A stretch of 64,000 nucleotides of DNA from Mermis nigrescens (GCA_036768485.1 JAVLUZ010000154.1:8172342-8236341), one strand, 5' to 3'; positions 24,801 through 34,209 are shown, counted from the first letter of the stretch. Notes: generated by a model not told the origin, from the letters alone. Numbers and translations: made by a program.

Positions 24801-27800
24801 CAAAAACAAATCGTAATGACGGGTGCTGTTTTAAGCGTTTTTAGCGATCGTTTGACTTGAAAAAAATCAAATTTTTTGACTACACTTTGTTCAATTTATA
24901 TTTCTTCGAAATTTTTGTGTTGTTTTCTATGTTCTAAAAAGAAAAGGCATCGTCAGAAACGGCAAAAATGTTGTTTTCGACGCATACCCATCGCTCTTGA
25001 GCCCAAAAAAGGCGCTTAAACTTTTTGGTTCCCCGTTATTTCAACGCAGTGCATGTCTCCTGCTGGACCCCGCAAAATGCTGCATGGCCCCAGAATTATT
25101 GAGTCTCAAGAAACTCGTATCAAATGCGCTTTTATGACGCATTCTTAGCGATCTTCTGGCTCAAAGTGTCAAATTTTCGTGCCTCGCGCTATATACTCGT
25201 TTTTTTGACCATTTCATTCATTTACTCTGAATTTTCGAAACTCTCGAAATTTTTGGTTTTTATACATAGGGTTCATCGTCAGAAATTTAAAAAAATTGTG
25301 TTTTTACGCCTACCCTTGGTTTTTGAGTAAAAAATACATTTTCAAAATTCTTCGGGGCTGACCCTCAGAACTCGTATGCTGTACGTTTATAAAGCTCAGC
25401 AACTATTTGTTTGAAATACTTTTTTGCTTTTTATTTTTTGTATTACTTTGTCATTTTTTATTTTGTCACTATATTTTCGATTTGTCTAAACTTCTTCAAA
25501 ATCCTAGCAGAAAATGGGACATTTTCTGAACTTTTGATTAATGTACCTGCATAGCATTTTTTGTTTTATTTTTATTTTGATTTAATCTTCGCCATTTTCC
25601 CAAATGAAGTAGGATACTGAATTTAGCTTTATTCGAACTTTACAACATTTTCAAAAGCGCAGTGATCCTGAAAATTTAAGTCGTCAATTTTCATCAGGAG
25701 CAGTTATTGAAGGAATGAACGAATGATGGTACAAACCTCGTTCCACATGGAACATTTTTGACTTCATCCGTCTGCAGTGTAACCTAAAAAATGCAGAAAA
25801 GATAATAATTGTGTCGCATATAAATAATTTTTTGACATAAAATTTCAAGCTGTACTGTACTACCTGTACTGATCTGACGTTAGTTATGAACGGAATCATC
25901 AAATGGTAACCTGGATAACTAACAGTTTTCAATAAGGCGCCACCCCGAAAGCAAATACGATTTTTAGCACAAAGTTGTAAAAAAGACATTGATAAAAATG
26001 CTATTGAGTTCTTATGCAGTGCAGATCTATTTTTAGGATTTGCCCGTGGAACGGAACGGACCTCAGATCTCGTTATCTATGTAAGTCTGGCATATCAAAG
26101 ACTCAACAAATTTTTTGTTTACCCGTTTTATTATTCCGATCATAATTTTCATTTCACTTTTATACTTCTTATTTTCTACATTTGGTATTTGTTCCATTTT
26201 ACTAAGATTTACCCGACGCAAAGCATTGCAAGAGTTTAAAATTCACGCTGGAAATACAGACCCACTATCAACAGGCACGTATCTCTGAAGAAATATAGGG
26301 GGGTTCGGACCCCCCAAAATTCAGAAAAATCGGAATTTTTAAACGTTATTTTGTGCTATTTTTGTCTTTATTGGGCTTAGTCCCCCCAAAATTGGTGTTG
26401 CCTTCTCCCAAATGGGATGGCCAGCTACGTGCCTGACTATCAATCCCATTATCTATTTCGAGCTAATGATAGAAGCTGGCCAATGCATTCCTTAATCCAG
26501 CACGAGCTAAGCTCTTGCCACAAAAATATTCAGCGGGTTTAAAGCAGACGCGCACATAGAATGTTCTACACTCCCTCTAGAAGGATAAAACACAAAAATT
26601 TCTCAGGAAGAATAGTCCAAAATCACGAGCTAGAACAAATAATCACGACTTCTTTACCGAGTGTTTGATATTAATCAGAAACTGTTAACTATTAATATTA
26701 GTTTTTCCGCTATACTAACTTTTATACCAATTTTAAGGCCTTTCTTTAGCTCGATCGAAAACCCATTTTTCAACTTTTCTGACACCGACCTTCCTTTCTA
26801 GAAAAAACAAAGAAAATTCGCACAAAAAATTAAGACATTTAACAGAAATTAGATAAAAAAGAATCTGGCCCGAAGCAACGAAAAAAATACAGCACTTTTA
26901 GGCCACGGATTCGCTAAAAACGTCCAAAAGAGCACATTTCGTAACGTTATTTAGAAAGTTGCAAGTTCTGGTGGGGGTCAGAAGCGTTCTGTAGGGGGCA
27001 GCAACTATTCAAGGAACATGTGGTTCAGTGGCGTAGCTGTGGGGGACTGGAGGGGGGGGGGCTAGTCCTCCCCTAAATTTTGGAAATATGAATATTTTTC
27101 ACAAGGGTACCCCGGAAAAATTGGAGATCCTCAATGCGTATTCGAAAGACCGCTAGAATAGATTTTAGCACACTTTTTGAGCTGATAAAGTCAAAATTTT
27201 TGGGCGCATCTCGCCTTATTCATTTATATACAACGTATTTGTTTAATATAATTAAAATCAAATTTGATTTTTTAAAATTTTTTCTCCATGTGAAGATCTC
27301 GTTGAAATGAGCTCAAAAACACTATTATTTTTGCCTATCTATAAGTAGTTGTTGAGATATTCATCTTTAAAATTTTCGCCCCTCCCCCAAAAAAATCAGA
27401 AGGCCAGCTAGGCCACTGATGTTGCTTGAAAATGTATATGGAAAGAAAACGTTCACAGCATGGGAATAATGTGGAGGTGAAGCCTAAAAATTTTTCTAGA
27501 AAGCCTCTTTCGGGCTCCAAAACTGTGGTTACGTGTTTGGCATTTCTAGCGATGCCCTACTTTCCTAGAACGTAAAAGCAAAAAAATTTGAAAAAATATT
27601 AAAAAATTCGACTAAATTGAGCAAAATACAATCGAAAATAGTATATGGCGCGGCGCTCAAAAATTTAGCATACGCTTTAAAGATCTTTTTCTACGAATTT
27701 TTTAAAAAATCGCGAAGTCGGGGAAGGGAGGAGAAAAAATTTCTATGGGGATGGAAACCCCTCCAGATCATATGGTTTTGGTTACGAAAATCTTTGCGAT

Positions 27801-28102
27801 CAACACCACGCATGACCGTAGGGGTTTATGGAATTAAACCCTCAAGAATCTAGCAGACCTCCTAGAATTAAATTTTTTGCTTGTTTTTGAGATTTTTCCA
27901 GTTTTAAATCACCCAGAACCCCAGAATCTGACAGCTGCTAGTAGATCCCAGATCGGCCGTTGCCTAGAGTCACGTGTCTCACCCGAAAATAAACAGCGAC
28001 GTGGCCTTCATCGACTTTGTGCAAAGCAAAATTAAACATTACGCCGATAAATGCGAATAAAACGGCGAAAAACGCAACGGGACTTACACCCGAAGCAGGC
28101 AT
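8820..28102 (-). CDS. ERLIN: Erlin (SPFH/prohibitin-domain ER membrane protein), nine exons
   Basis: Erlin forms large rings in ER membrane rafts. In animals it recruits the RNF170 ubiquitin ligase to activated IP3 receptors for degradation and also affects sterol regulation (family knowledge). Exons on the minus strand: 27983-28102, 25864-25944, 25737-25783, 23978-24039, 23777-23902, 20938-21069, 17133-17225, 14276-14445, 8820-9008. They join in one frame to 1020 bases and 339 residues, the same length as human erlin-2. An N-terminal membrane segment lies at about residues 8-27. The SPFH domain follows, with [29 protein letters not shown] and [15 protein letters not shown], then a coiled-coil-forming charged region and [12 protein letters not shown] near the end. 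Introns 2, 3, 4, 7 and 8 are GT-AG. Introns 1, 5 and 6 are not and have direct repeats at their junctions. No frame break was found, so the gene looks functional. Confidence 0.95.
9276..9540 (+). mobile_element. Composite element T, partial copy
   Basis: The copy begins TAGCAAAGAAAAATGCTCCG and carries the conserved TTGGGAT, GATGTAAAAGGAGG and CTGCGGCCTGCA blocks seen at 17950 and 43160. Only one arm of the terminal hairpin is present. Confidence 0.7.
9556..9816 (+). mobile_element. F1 MITE copy
   Basis: A full-length copy in erlin intron 8, flanked by perfect 9-bp repeats GGTAACGAC (9547-9555 and 9817-9825). It sits directly beside the partial T element. Confidence 0.93.
9830..11980. other. 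Intron 8 stretch without recognised genes
   Basis: AT-rich intronic DNA. A diverged short F1-like segment is possible around 11065-11215 (G-rich start, TTGCTGCCCA end). A GGCGCGAAGCGCC hairpin lies at 11819-11831. No exon or RNA gene is visible. Confidence 0.5.
11985..12451 (-). mobile_element. F2 MITE split by an F1 insertion
   Basis: The F2 body (11985-12177, with the AGAAAATTTTTGACC and TTGAAGGTCATC motifs) stops at GGGACTCTGCAC. It resumes after the F1 copy with CGAGCCGGCACACGTAG, the F2 terminus. F2 was therefore present before F1 inserted. Confidence 0.75.
12186..12421 (-). mobile_element. F1 MITE nested in F2
   Basis: A full F1 copy lacking part of one G-rich block. Flanks ACTCTGCAC (12177-12185) and ACTCTCTAC (12422-12430) match 7/9. 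Confidence 0.8.
12696..12914. repeat. (ATT)n microsatellite
   Basis: About 220 bases of ATT/TTA triplets with a few substitutions. On the minus strand it reads as a long Asn run, which is an artefact of the repeat. Confidence 0.97.
13285..13515. repeat. T-rich simple repeat (TTTTA/TTTAT)n
   Basis: Imperfect pentamer and tetramer runs of T and A in erlin intron 8. No other structure was seen. Confidence 0.85.
13984..14252 (+). mobile_element. F1 MITE copy next to an exon
   Basis: Flanks ACATACGAG (13975-13983) and GCATACGAG (14253-14261) match 8/9. The right duplication ends 14 bases from the donor of erlin exon 8. Confidence 0.88.
14276..14445 (-). CDS. ERLIN: Erlin exon 8
   Basis: 170 nt coding [20 protein letters not shown] and onward to [12 protein letters not shown]. 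Canonical acceptor ATTCAG and donor AAC/GTAAGG. An F1 MITE with its duplication starts 14 bases into the next intron, very close to the donor. Confidence 0.93.
14560..14872 (+). mobile_element. tRNA-derived SINE
   Basis: A tRNA-like head has an A-box region (GCCGAGTGGTAAACAC) and a B box (GGTTCGAATCC) spaced as in a Pol III promoter. An unrelated body of about 230 bases follows, then an AT-rich tail. The element is bounded by ATATAGATA at 14551-14559 and 14873-14881, a likely target duplication. The SINE family is not identified. Confidence 0.8.
15467..15690 (+). mobile_element. F2 MITE copy
   Basis: F2 starts TATATGTAATGGCTCG and ends GTTACATGTATGG, imperfect inverted repeats. Flanks TTGAATGCA (15458-15466) and TTGAATGTG (15691-15699) match 7/9. 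Confidence 0.82.
15930..16200 (+). mobile_element. F1 MITE copy
   Basis: Perfect 9-bp flanks GACTCGGAC (15921-15929 and 16201-16209). The copy contains three G-rich blocks, one of which reads GGTATTTTTGATTTCTGG. Confidence 0.94.
16512..17040 (+). mobile_element. hAT-like 451-bp family, truncated and interrupted
   Basis: The first 125 bases match the family at 49486-49936 (TTGTACAAGGTCCG, GTCTTTGTA, TATGGTACAGTAG). The sequence is then split by the F1 copy at 16637-16892 and resumes with GTGATTCTGGTGTGG before fading. Confidence 0.8.
16637..16892 (+). mobile_element. F1 MITE copy with a known empty site
   Basis: Perfect 9-bp flanks GTACAGTAG (16628-16636 and 16893-16901). Uninterrupted copies of the host repeat carry a single GTACAGTAG at about 40975 and 49590, so both boundaries and the duplication length are certain. 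Confidence 0.97.
17133..17225 (-). CDS. ERLIN: Erlin exon 7
   Basis: 93 nt coding (M)[17 protein letters not shown] and [13 protein letters not shown], the start of the charged coiled-coil region. It follows TTTTGAATTAG. The donor TTG/GTATGC is canonical. Confidence 0.9.
17708..17910 (+). mobile_element. F2 MITE, right end missing
   Basis: Begins TTGTAACGGCTCGAAATT and carries GGTAAATGCCCTCCAATT and the TCAAAAATTTTCTGACTT block. The GTTACATGTATGG terminus is not present. Confidence 0.75.
17950..20810 (-). mobile_element. Composite element T, long copy
   Basis: From its outer end (20810, GCGCTAACGCGC) it runs through a short unique region with an F2 insertion and then degenerate units bearing TGTAAAG/CTTTACA motifs (18840-20440). 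It ends in a hairpin whose arms (17950-18150 and 18530-18715) are reverse complements. The exact palindrome GTGTAAACTTTACAC lies at 19376-19390. The same segments occur in opposite orientation at 31605-33390. No transposase is visible. It occupies most of erlin intron 6. Confidence 0.7.
20534..20744 (+). mobile_element. F2 MITE inserted in T
   Basis: Starts TACATGTAACGGCTC and ends GTTACATGTATGG. The T copy at 31605 lacks it and keeps the single target CTGTAGGGG. The flanks here are CTGTAGTAA and CTGTTGGTG, each 6-7 of 9 to that target. Confidence 0.88.
20938..21069 (-). CDS. ERLIN: Erlin exon 6
   Basis: 132 nt coding [34 protein letters not shown] and ETIRQNYEL. It follows TTGTTTTGCAG, which looks like a normal acceptor. 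The 3' boundary lies in GAATTAATG. The only nearby GT is one base out of frame with exon 7. Confidence 0.88.
21330..21519 (-). mobile_element. F2 MITE copy
   Basis: Carries the CAGAAAATTTTTGACC, TTGAGGTCATCTACCCC and GAGCCATTACATTTATG blocks of F2. The left end is blurred and no flanking repeat could be called. Confidence 0.7.
21824..22237 (-). mobile_element. F3 MITE copy
   Basis: The ends ATACATGCACATC and GATCATGTATG are imperfect inverted repeats. A perfect 9-bp flank GTACCTACC lies at 21815-21823 and 22238-22246. The core includes GGCGCGAAAGCGCC and the TTTCAGCGTTTCTGACG block that defines F3. Confidence 0.92.
23002..23227 (-). mobile_element. F1 MITE copy
   Basis: Flanks GTTAGGATC (22993-23001) and GTTAGGATG (23228-23236) match 8/9. 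It lies in erlin intron 5 between two F2 fragments (22910-22975 and 23240-23400). Confidence 0.88.
23240..23400 (-). mobile_element. F2 MITE fragment
   Basis: Carries the GCAGAAAATTTGTCAATCC and TTGAAGGTCAACC blocks and ends AAGCCGTTACACGTACGG. A second F2 tail (GAGCTGTTACGTATGG) lies at about 22910-22975. Confidence 0.7.
23777..23902 (-). CDS. ERLIN: Erlin exon 5
   Basis: 126 nt coding [18 protein letters not shown], then [20 protein letters not shown] and IDFF. The acceptor TTTTTAG is canonical. The frame must leave at or within GATCAGATT, where no GT exists. The same 9-mer begins exon 6. The low boundary is placed at one of several equivalent registers. Confidence 0.88.
23978..24039 (-). 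CDS. ERLIN: Erlin exon 4
   Basis: 62 nt coding (S)[20 protein letters not shown]. Canonical acceptor TTCCAG and donor GCG/GTAAG. The upstream intron (1697 nt) is filled with F3-type MITEs. Confidence 0.93.
24315..24738 (+). mobile_element. F3 MITE copy
   Basis: Begins TACATGATCTTGGGGG and ends GTGCATGTATG. Flanks CTGATCATC (24306-24314) and CTGATCATG (24739-24747) match 8/9. The core contains TTTTCGGCGCTTCACGCC. Confidence 0.88.
24739..25390 (+). mobile_element. Two diverged F3-like segments in tandem
   Basis: Two further stretches with the F3 order follow: a G-rich start, ATGACGNNTTCTTAGCGATC, a hairpin-type GTGCCTCGCGC motif, TTTTTGAC and a CATCGTCAGAAA block. The boundaries are not sharp. 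Together with 24315-24738 they fill most of erlin intron 3. Confidence 0.6.
25737..25783 (-). CDS. ERLIN: Erlin exon 3
   Basis: 47 nt coding [15 protein letters not shown] plus two bases. Acceptor TTTTTTAG and donor GAG/GTTTGT are canonical. The 80-nt intron upstream shows that short introns occur in this gene. Confidence 0.92.
25864..25944 (-). CDS. ERLIN: Erlin exon 2
   Basis: 27 codons, GGALLKTV to NVRSVQ, matching the erlin SPFH start. The donor CAG then GTAGTA is canonical. The 3' splice site before it reads TTTCGG, so AG is absent where the family alignment places the junction. Confidence 0.9.
26272..26435 (+). mobile_element. hAT-like MITE (CAGGCACGTA family), 164 bp
   Basis: Ends CAGGCACGTATC and GCTACGTGCCTG are inverted repeats. 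A perfect 8-bp duplication ACTATCAA lies at 26264-26271 and 26436-26443. Located in erlin intron 1. Confidence 0.95.
27026..27418 (+). mobile_element. hAT-like element (CAGTGGCGTAGC ends), 393 bp
   Basis: Ends CAGTGGCGTAGCTG and CAGCTAGGCCACTG are inverted repeats. The flanks ATGTGGTT and ATGTTGCT match 6/8. The internal region includes GGGCGCATCTCGCC. No transposase. Confidence 0.82.
27983..28102 (-). CDS. ERLIN: Erlin exon 1
   Basis: Encodes 40 residues from the start codon: a short MPASGVSP leader, a hydrophobic segment and [13 protein letters not shown]. It ends in phase 0 with a good donor, CGG then GTGAGA. The same TTTCGGG word appears at the start of exon 2. Confidence 0.9.
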
Positions 28103-28194
28103 CTTTGATGAGATAAATAAAAGCTGGATGACCCTAAAAATTTAGATGACTGTTCAAATTCAGCATTTCACTTTTTTTTAAGAGTCCGAATAGC

Positions 28195-28300
28195 TCAGAC
28201 GCTCAATCAATTTAATTGATAATCAATGATTAATTAACAATTTAATTAAAAATTATTAATTATTAATTTATAATTTAATTAATAATCAATAATCAAAAAC
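28195..28300. repeat. AATT-rich simple sequence
   Basis: Irregular TTAATTAATAATCAATAA units upstream of the erlin start codon. No promoter element can be assigned with confidence in this AT-rich DNA. Confidence 0.6.
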
Positions 28301-28999
28301 TTGACAATCAATTTTTTAAAACTAATAATTTACACTCAAGTAGGTACCCAACACTAATGATTTAAATTCGCTTTTTCATCCGCAAGAAATCGTTTATCGC
28401 GTGAAAATTCTCAAGAAAATTTCAAGCCTTTCTAACGTACTGTGATAAAATGCATTCTGGTAAAAAAACACACCGTAATAAAACGTAAATAGAAGTTATG
28501 CTGCGGCTTTAAAATGCAGAACATAAAAACTGAACCCTAGATAACACATTAGTTTCTGATTTGCAGTCGTCATAATAGGTCAATTGTTTTCCAGAGTCAA
28601 TTCCAGATAAAAATCAATGTTTTCTTATTGAATTGAAATAAGCTTGAAAACGGTAAGAATGCTTACCTACGTAGCCTTGAAGTAGGTAATCTTATTTTTT
28701 ATACCTACATTTCGTAATGATTTGAAATATTCTTGCAAAAAATTTCGATTTTGCCTCGAAATTTGTTCTATTTTCCCACAGGAAATCCACTCTTTTATAA
28801 TTCGAGAAATACCAGGCATGCATCAAGGAGACTTGTGATTTCTAGACTTTCGACAGAAAAAGGGTCAATTTCATGAGGAATCAGCTACAAGTACGAATTC
28901 AGATTGCTTTCGTTTATATGCCTAATTTCAAGAACAGTTTAGCCCGCTTAAGTTATCGCTCAATAGACTTATCATCTACGAACAAACTAAACCCCGAAC

Positions 29000-29450
29000 C
29001 AGTCTTTTTTTTGTATTCGCAAAGATTTTTCCCGATGTACAAAGACTTTTGGGGACCGTCTTTGTACATGTACAAAGATTTTTGGAAAGACAAAAACTGC
29101 AAAAAAGGTTTGAAATTCGCAAAAATTTTCGGCGCTTCGCGCCGAAAATCAGTAATTGTGTGTTCTATATATCTTTTATAATGTCAGAAATTACATTTCA
29201 AAAGGAAAAATGTCAAAATTTTTCGGCGCTTCACGCTGTTTTGAGACGATTATTAGTGATTTTTTGCCCTCAGAAACACAGAAATTAGCTAAAATACACT
29301 ACCAAAGGTCGAACGACTCTGTTTTTGCCACACTAAAATCGCTACTGTACCATATTATAGTACCCAAAAATTTGTGTGTACAAAATGTACAAAGACTTTT
29401 GGGGACCATCTTTGTACATGTACAAACGGACCTTGTACAAAAAAACACTG
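29000..29450 (-). mobile_element. hAT-like 451-bp MITE
   Basis: Inverted ends CAGTCTTTTTTTTG and GTACAAAAAAACACTG. Flanks CCCCGAAC (28992-28999) and CCCCGTAC (29451-29458) match 7/8. Same length to the base as the copy at 49486-49936. Two hairpin-type motifs (GGCGCTTCGCGCC, GGCGCTTCACGC) lie inside. Confidence 0.92.
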
Positions 29451-29589
29451 CCCCGTACCCAATTCCTTACAAATTAAGCACCAGAGAATGAGTAATATAA
29501 TCAATCATTGAAATTACAGCTTTAGGACCGGCAATAAAAGCATATTAACAATTTAATTCTTCAAAAAAGCAAGAAATTATAGTAAACAC

Positions 29590-31215
29590 TAGGGATGGAC
29601 CGGGTCCACGGACCCGGACCACGATTTTTCTGGGATCCCGACAATTGGGCGAAAGACAATTGGGTGAACGACAGTTGGGTGAATGACAATTGGGTGAACG
29701 ACAATTGGGTGAAAGACAATTAGGCGAATACAACAATAGGGTGAATGCGATAATTAGGTAAGCAATTCGGTGAAAACAATTGGGCGAAAATGATTGAACT
29801 GTACAAGCGATTGGGTGAAAATACTTCAATTTCAGACCAAAGGCCCGCAAAATCTTTTAGAAGTGGCCAAAACGGTGTTTTTGACTCATTCTCATCAATA
29901 TAAGCCCAAAAAAGGGCACGCAAAAAAAATTTTGGATTTGACCCCTACAAGTTCCATGCTGTACATGATCGTAAATGGTTACACTAGCTACCGAATCGTG
30001 TTTTTTTATTACAATCAAAACAAATAAGCAAATGCGTGCATACATATGTATTGACGTGTCAGTAAACAAAACTGTACTAGCTACTGAGTCAAGGGTTAAC
30101 AAGGGCCAAACAAACAAGTATGTATATGTAGAGACTTGCATAGCTCTCTTATGAATCGAAACTAGAAAGAACAAATTACGATAAATGTGCTAAAATTGAG
30201 GCAAAGCTTTGAAAAGTGAAAAGTTTTCAGTCGTATTCTGACATGCACAGTATAGAAATTCGGATGAGAAAGTTGAGCTAAAAATGTTTAAAATGTCATT
30301 TTTGGGCTCAAAAAGCGTAGATCGCGTCAAAAACATCGTTTTTTGGCGTTTCTGACGATGCGCTATCTTTCTAACATGTAAAATGGTTAAAATATATCGA
30401 AAAATTCGAATAAAGTTATGACGAAATATTATAATCAACAAATGATTAAATGGCGCGAAAATATTTTGCACCATCTCCTACGTTTGAGAGCTTTTCAAAG
30501 GTCTGAATTGAAGTTGCTGAATCAAAACGACGACCAAACCTTTTAATGCTCTAACCTTTCTTGGGTAAAACATTAGGTAGGTACTCTTTTTATTAGGTTC
30601 TCATTTTTATGCATTAGGTACTCATTTTTATCAACAAATATAGGATGCCTTCCGATGCAGGAACGAAAGGATTTCAAAGTTACTATAGAACTGAAATAAT
30701 TAAGCTAGATGGTTTTCAGCGTCACAAAAACAGCAAAAATTCAATTTTCCACTGCACATTAGTAGGTAGGCATAGTTCCTGCTTTTTTATCGTTTTATTC
30801 TCAGGAAAACTGACTGGAACTCAATGTTAGCCCATCTAAAATTCAATCGCTGACATATTACTCGTGCAGTTCTCTAAGCATCCAGCCTGAAATTCAAGTA
30901 TTTTCATCCAATCATATAGTTCAATCATTATCATCCAATGTCGCACTCGCTCTTTTGTCTTTCACCGAACTGTCGTTTACCCAATTGTCGCACACTCAAT
31001 TGTCGCATTCACCCGAAATCATGTTCACCCAATTGTCTTTCACCCAATTGTCATTCACCCGATTGTCTTTCACCCAATTTTTCTGGACCCGGACCCGAAA
31101 TTTTGAAAATTGAAGACCCGGACCCGAAACTTGGAAGTTGCAGGACCCGGACCCGAAATTTGGAAGTTGCAGGACCCGGACCCGAATTTCCCGAATTTTT
31201 CGTACCCGTGTCAAA
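29590..31215. repeat. Inverted pair of composite tandem arrays
   Basis: 29590-29640 carries GGACCCGG repeats followed to 29815 by about 13-bp CAATTGGGTGAAN units. 30955-31205 carries the reverse complement in mirror order (CACCCAATTGTCN units, then ACCCGGACCCGAAA units of about 29 bp). The enclosed 1.1 kb holds an F3-like fragment at 29850-29970 and another at 30215-30470. The layout suggests the two ends of one larger element. Confidence 0.75.
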
Positions 31216-31604
31216 TACTTTTTGCATTTAATTGGAAAAGACATAAGTTTGAAAGATCTTCAATAAGCAAAACTATTTTAGTGCGTGCAATTTTTCGTGT
31301 TCCTGAAATGTTGTGTGTTGTCTTGCTAACTAGTATGACTCATTATCTTAAGCTCACGGAATTTGCACCTGTTGTAGGTATGGCTTTAAACGACTCAAGT
31401 AAGTTCTTATAAAGTTTACAAATAATAATGATGCTGACGTGTTCAGAAAATAAATTAATAAAATAATTGAATACTAACACGTTCCCCATCGTGAAAATAA
31501 TCAAATTTTAGGCGCTTCGCATCATTAATTGAATCGCAATAACGATCTATAATACCTCGTATTTTCATTTTTTCTACAAAAAAGTTGTCGGGAGCCCAAT
31601 ATTT

Positions 31605-33390
31605 AACATCTTAGGTAGCGCGTTAGCGCGCGGCCGCCTATAATATACTTGGGTACCCCTAACACCTGTGCACCCCCTACAGCTATAACGGAGCACTTCT
31701 GAAAGGTGCGGTTTTTTAAAAAGAAGATAATAAAAAAATTCGCTGCCCGTGTTTTCTTGTTTTTCTTGAAACTCAAAACTGACTGTGTAAAGAAGGTGTA
31801 AAAGCTTTTGTGTAACGTTATAACATAGGACAAATTTTGGGACCTTTTTGTCATGGCATGTGGACAACTGAGTATTGATGACTCGAACAATTGAACAGCA
31901 TAGGATTATAGGAGGATGAATTCTACAGATGCACCATTTCTTTGTTTTTTTAAATTCGCATTAGTTCTCGAATGGCAGTGTAAAGAGCGCGAAAATCTGG
32001 GGGTGAAAAAGCACTTTTTGGTCGAGTTTTCAACCTGCTCATGTCTGATACTAACTCCGGTTATGAGTTTTTCAAAATGTTTTCTGACAGAAATGTAGAG
32101 CGGATCAAGGGCTACATTCTGCATATAAGCAAAGTCTCCTACGCTCTATGGTGAGTTAGATCGTGGGGTTTAAAGTTTACACTCTAGCGGATGGTGTGAA
32201 AAAACGGATTTTAAGTAAGATTTCTCTGCCAAATTTTTCCGCTTATGATTCAAGTGTAAATTGAAGACAGCAGTAATAAAGTGCCTCTCAGGGGCTACAC
32301 ATCGCAGCAAACCGCATTTAAAAAAACGCAATATTGAGTTATTTATGGGGGTGTAAAGTTCGAAATCAGAGGTAAAAAATGGGGCGAAAAAACACGTTTT
32401 TTCCGAAGTTTGATTAATAAATCATACCAAATAATTTTTGCAACAGAATTTTTGGCACACAGGAATGTACTACGATTTAGAACGCTACAAATTGTACCAA
32501 ACCGAATTTCTTTAAACTCAATGGGGAGTTCGGTACGGAATTTTAAAGTTTACAGTGTTCTAAATGATGGAAAATACGTTTTTGTTGCGTTTTTTGTTCG
32601 CCACTTTCTCCGTCAGAAGTCGGGATAAGTCCAATAGAATAAAAATAAAGTGCTTTATATCGGGTGCATGTCAAAGCAAATTGTCTATACATTAATATTT
32701 AGCGAGTGTAAAGTCAAAAATTTGGTGTTTAAAATGTTTTGTTTGTTTTGTTTTTTGTTTTGTTTTTTTTCGTTTTCTGTCTTGTTTTTTCTGCCTGCTT
32801 CTCCGGTTACGAGTCAGGGACACGACTATCAGAGTCTAGAAATGGACCAGGAACCAAATTCGATATGCCAGTCTGGCGCATATGTTTACACTCCACAGTG
32901 TTGTAAAGTGGTTTTTACACCTACTGTTAGTTTGCCCATAGAACATTATGGAGACTTGATTTTTTTCATAAATATTAATCGTAATATCGGAACAATATCA
33001 AAATTACGAATCTGACCAAAATCTTCTTTACACTAGGTGTTTACATGAAGTTTACACTACATATGTATTTATCTTCGTTTTTGAGCATTCCAGAAACCTA
33101 ATTTCTTCCTGGAGTCTAGAAATTTTCAAAGAATCAAATGTGAGACGTCACGTAGGCGCGTTTGTTTACATCCAACAGTGATGTAAAGTAGTTTATACTC
33201 ATTGTTTATTTGTCCTCATACCATTGTAGACATGCAATTTTTTCATAAGATGTTGGTAATAATATCCGAGTAATATCATATTTACAAATCGGAATAAAAT
33301 CCTCTTTACACTAGGCGCTTGAGTAAAGTTTACACTGCATGATAGCCTTTGTTCTAGAGCATTGTGTTAATGATGACGCATTTAATGGTC
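31605..33390 (+). mobile_element. Composite element T, second copy
   Basis: Starts GCGCGTTAGCGCGC (the outer end seen at 20810), then ATAATATACTTGGGTACCC, the empty F2 site CTGTAGGGG (minus strand), and an array of units with TGTAAAGT and GTTTACAC motifs (31790-33370). The terminal hairpin is absent. It is the inverted counterpart of 17950-20810. Confidence 0.7.
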
Positions 33391-33539
33391 TTCAAAGTCT
33401 ATTGTATGTCTGTTTAAATAATCGTATTGCGTTTGCTTACCATAAAGAAACCTAAAAACATTGGGGTCTGTCCCAATGTATAATGCCTTGGAGGCACTAT
33501 GTTTTCAGCATTTAATTTCGACTTCATAGTGTTAAATCA

Positions 33540-34190
33540 CGAAAAATTGCGGTAATTCGTTGTAACTTTCCTCGTTTCTAGATAAATTCATGTAAATCAT
33601 GAATTTTTATGGATAAAAGAATGAAAGCATTGTACATACATATGCCCTAGTCGGGAAAGAAGCGGCGGAAAAATTTTTAGATTTACGTTATATACCCTTG
33701 TTTACGTACATGCGCAGCAACGAAATCCTGGATGCATAGGTGGGTGGCTCCAAAGTTTTGCGGGGGTGCGAAATTTTTTAAAAATTCAAATCCTTGGCCT
33801 TAAAAATGGTGCTATGGCGAAAAAAACCATTTTTGAATGTTTCTCGTCGAGCTCTATCGATTTGTATCATTGAGCCGGAAAAGCAAAAATTTCTTAAACA
33901 TTAAATTCTGGAGGTCATGTAGGGTGCTTTGCCTTCTGGGTGTGGTTACCACCACACCTGGGCAATGCCCCATATCGCCCTCAACCGGCAATGGGCCGGA
34001 CCAATCCTGCAACGGGGCGAAGGGTCTCTGGGATGGGGGCTATGTTTTGTACATGGACATACGATACATGCTGAAGGTCGATGATGACAGTCTAAATATG
34101 ACGACTTGTGAAGCAAATGAGAAAATTACTCATGCTACCTATGTACACAGTCACCTTTTTCCAAGAGCACTGGCAACGCTCCAGATAACC
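33540..34190 (+). repeat. Segment duplicated at 41640-42200
   Basis: Shares AAGAATGAAAGCA, GCCCTAGTCGGGAA, AACGAAATCCTGG and GCAACGGGGCGAAG blocks with 41640-42200. It includes a diverged F1 copy starting at about 33735. It links T element DNA to the minisatellite that follows. Confidence 0.65.
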
Positions 34191-34209
34191 CTTTTTGAGA
34201 AGCAGTCCA

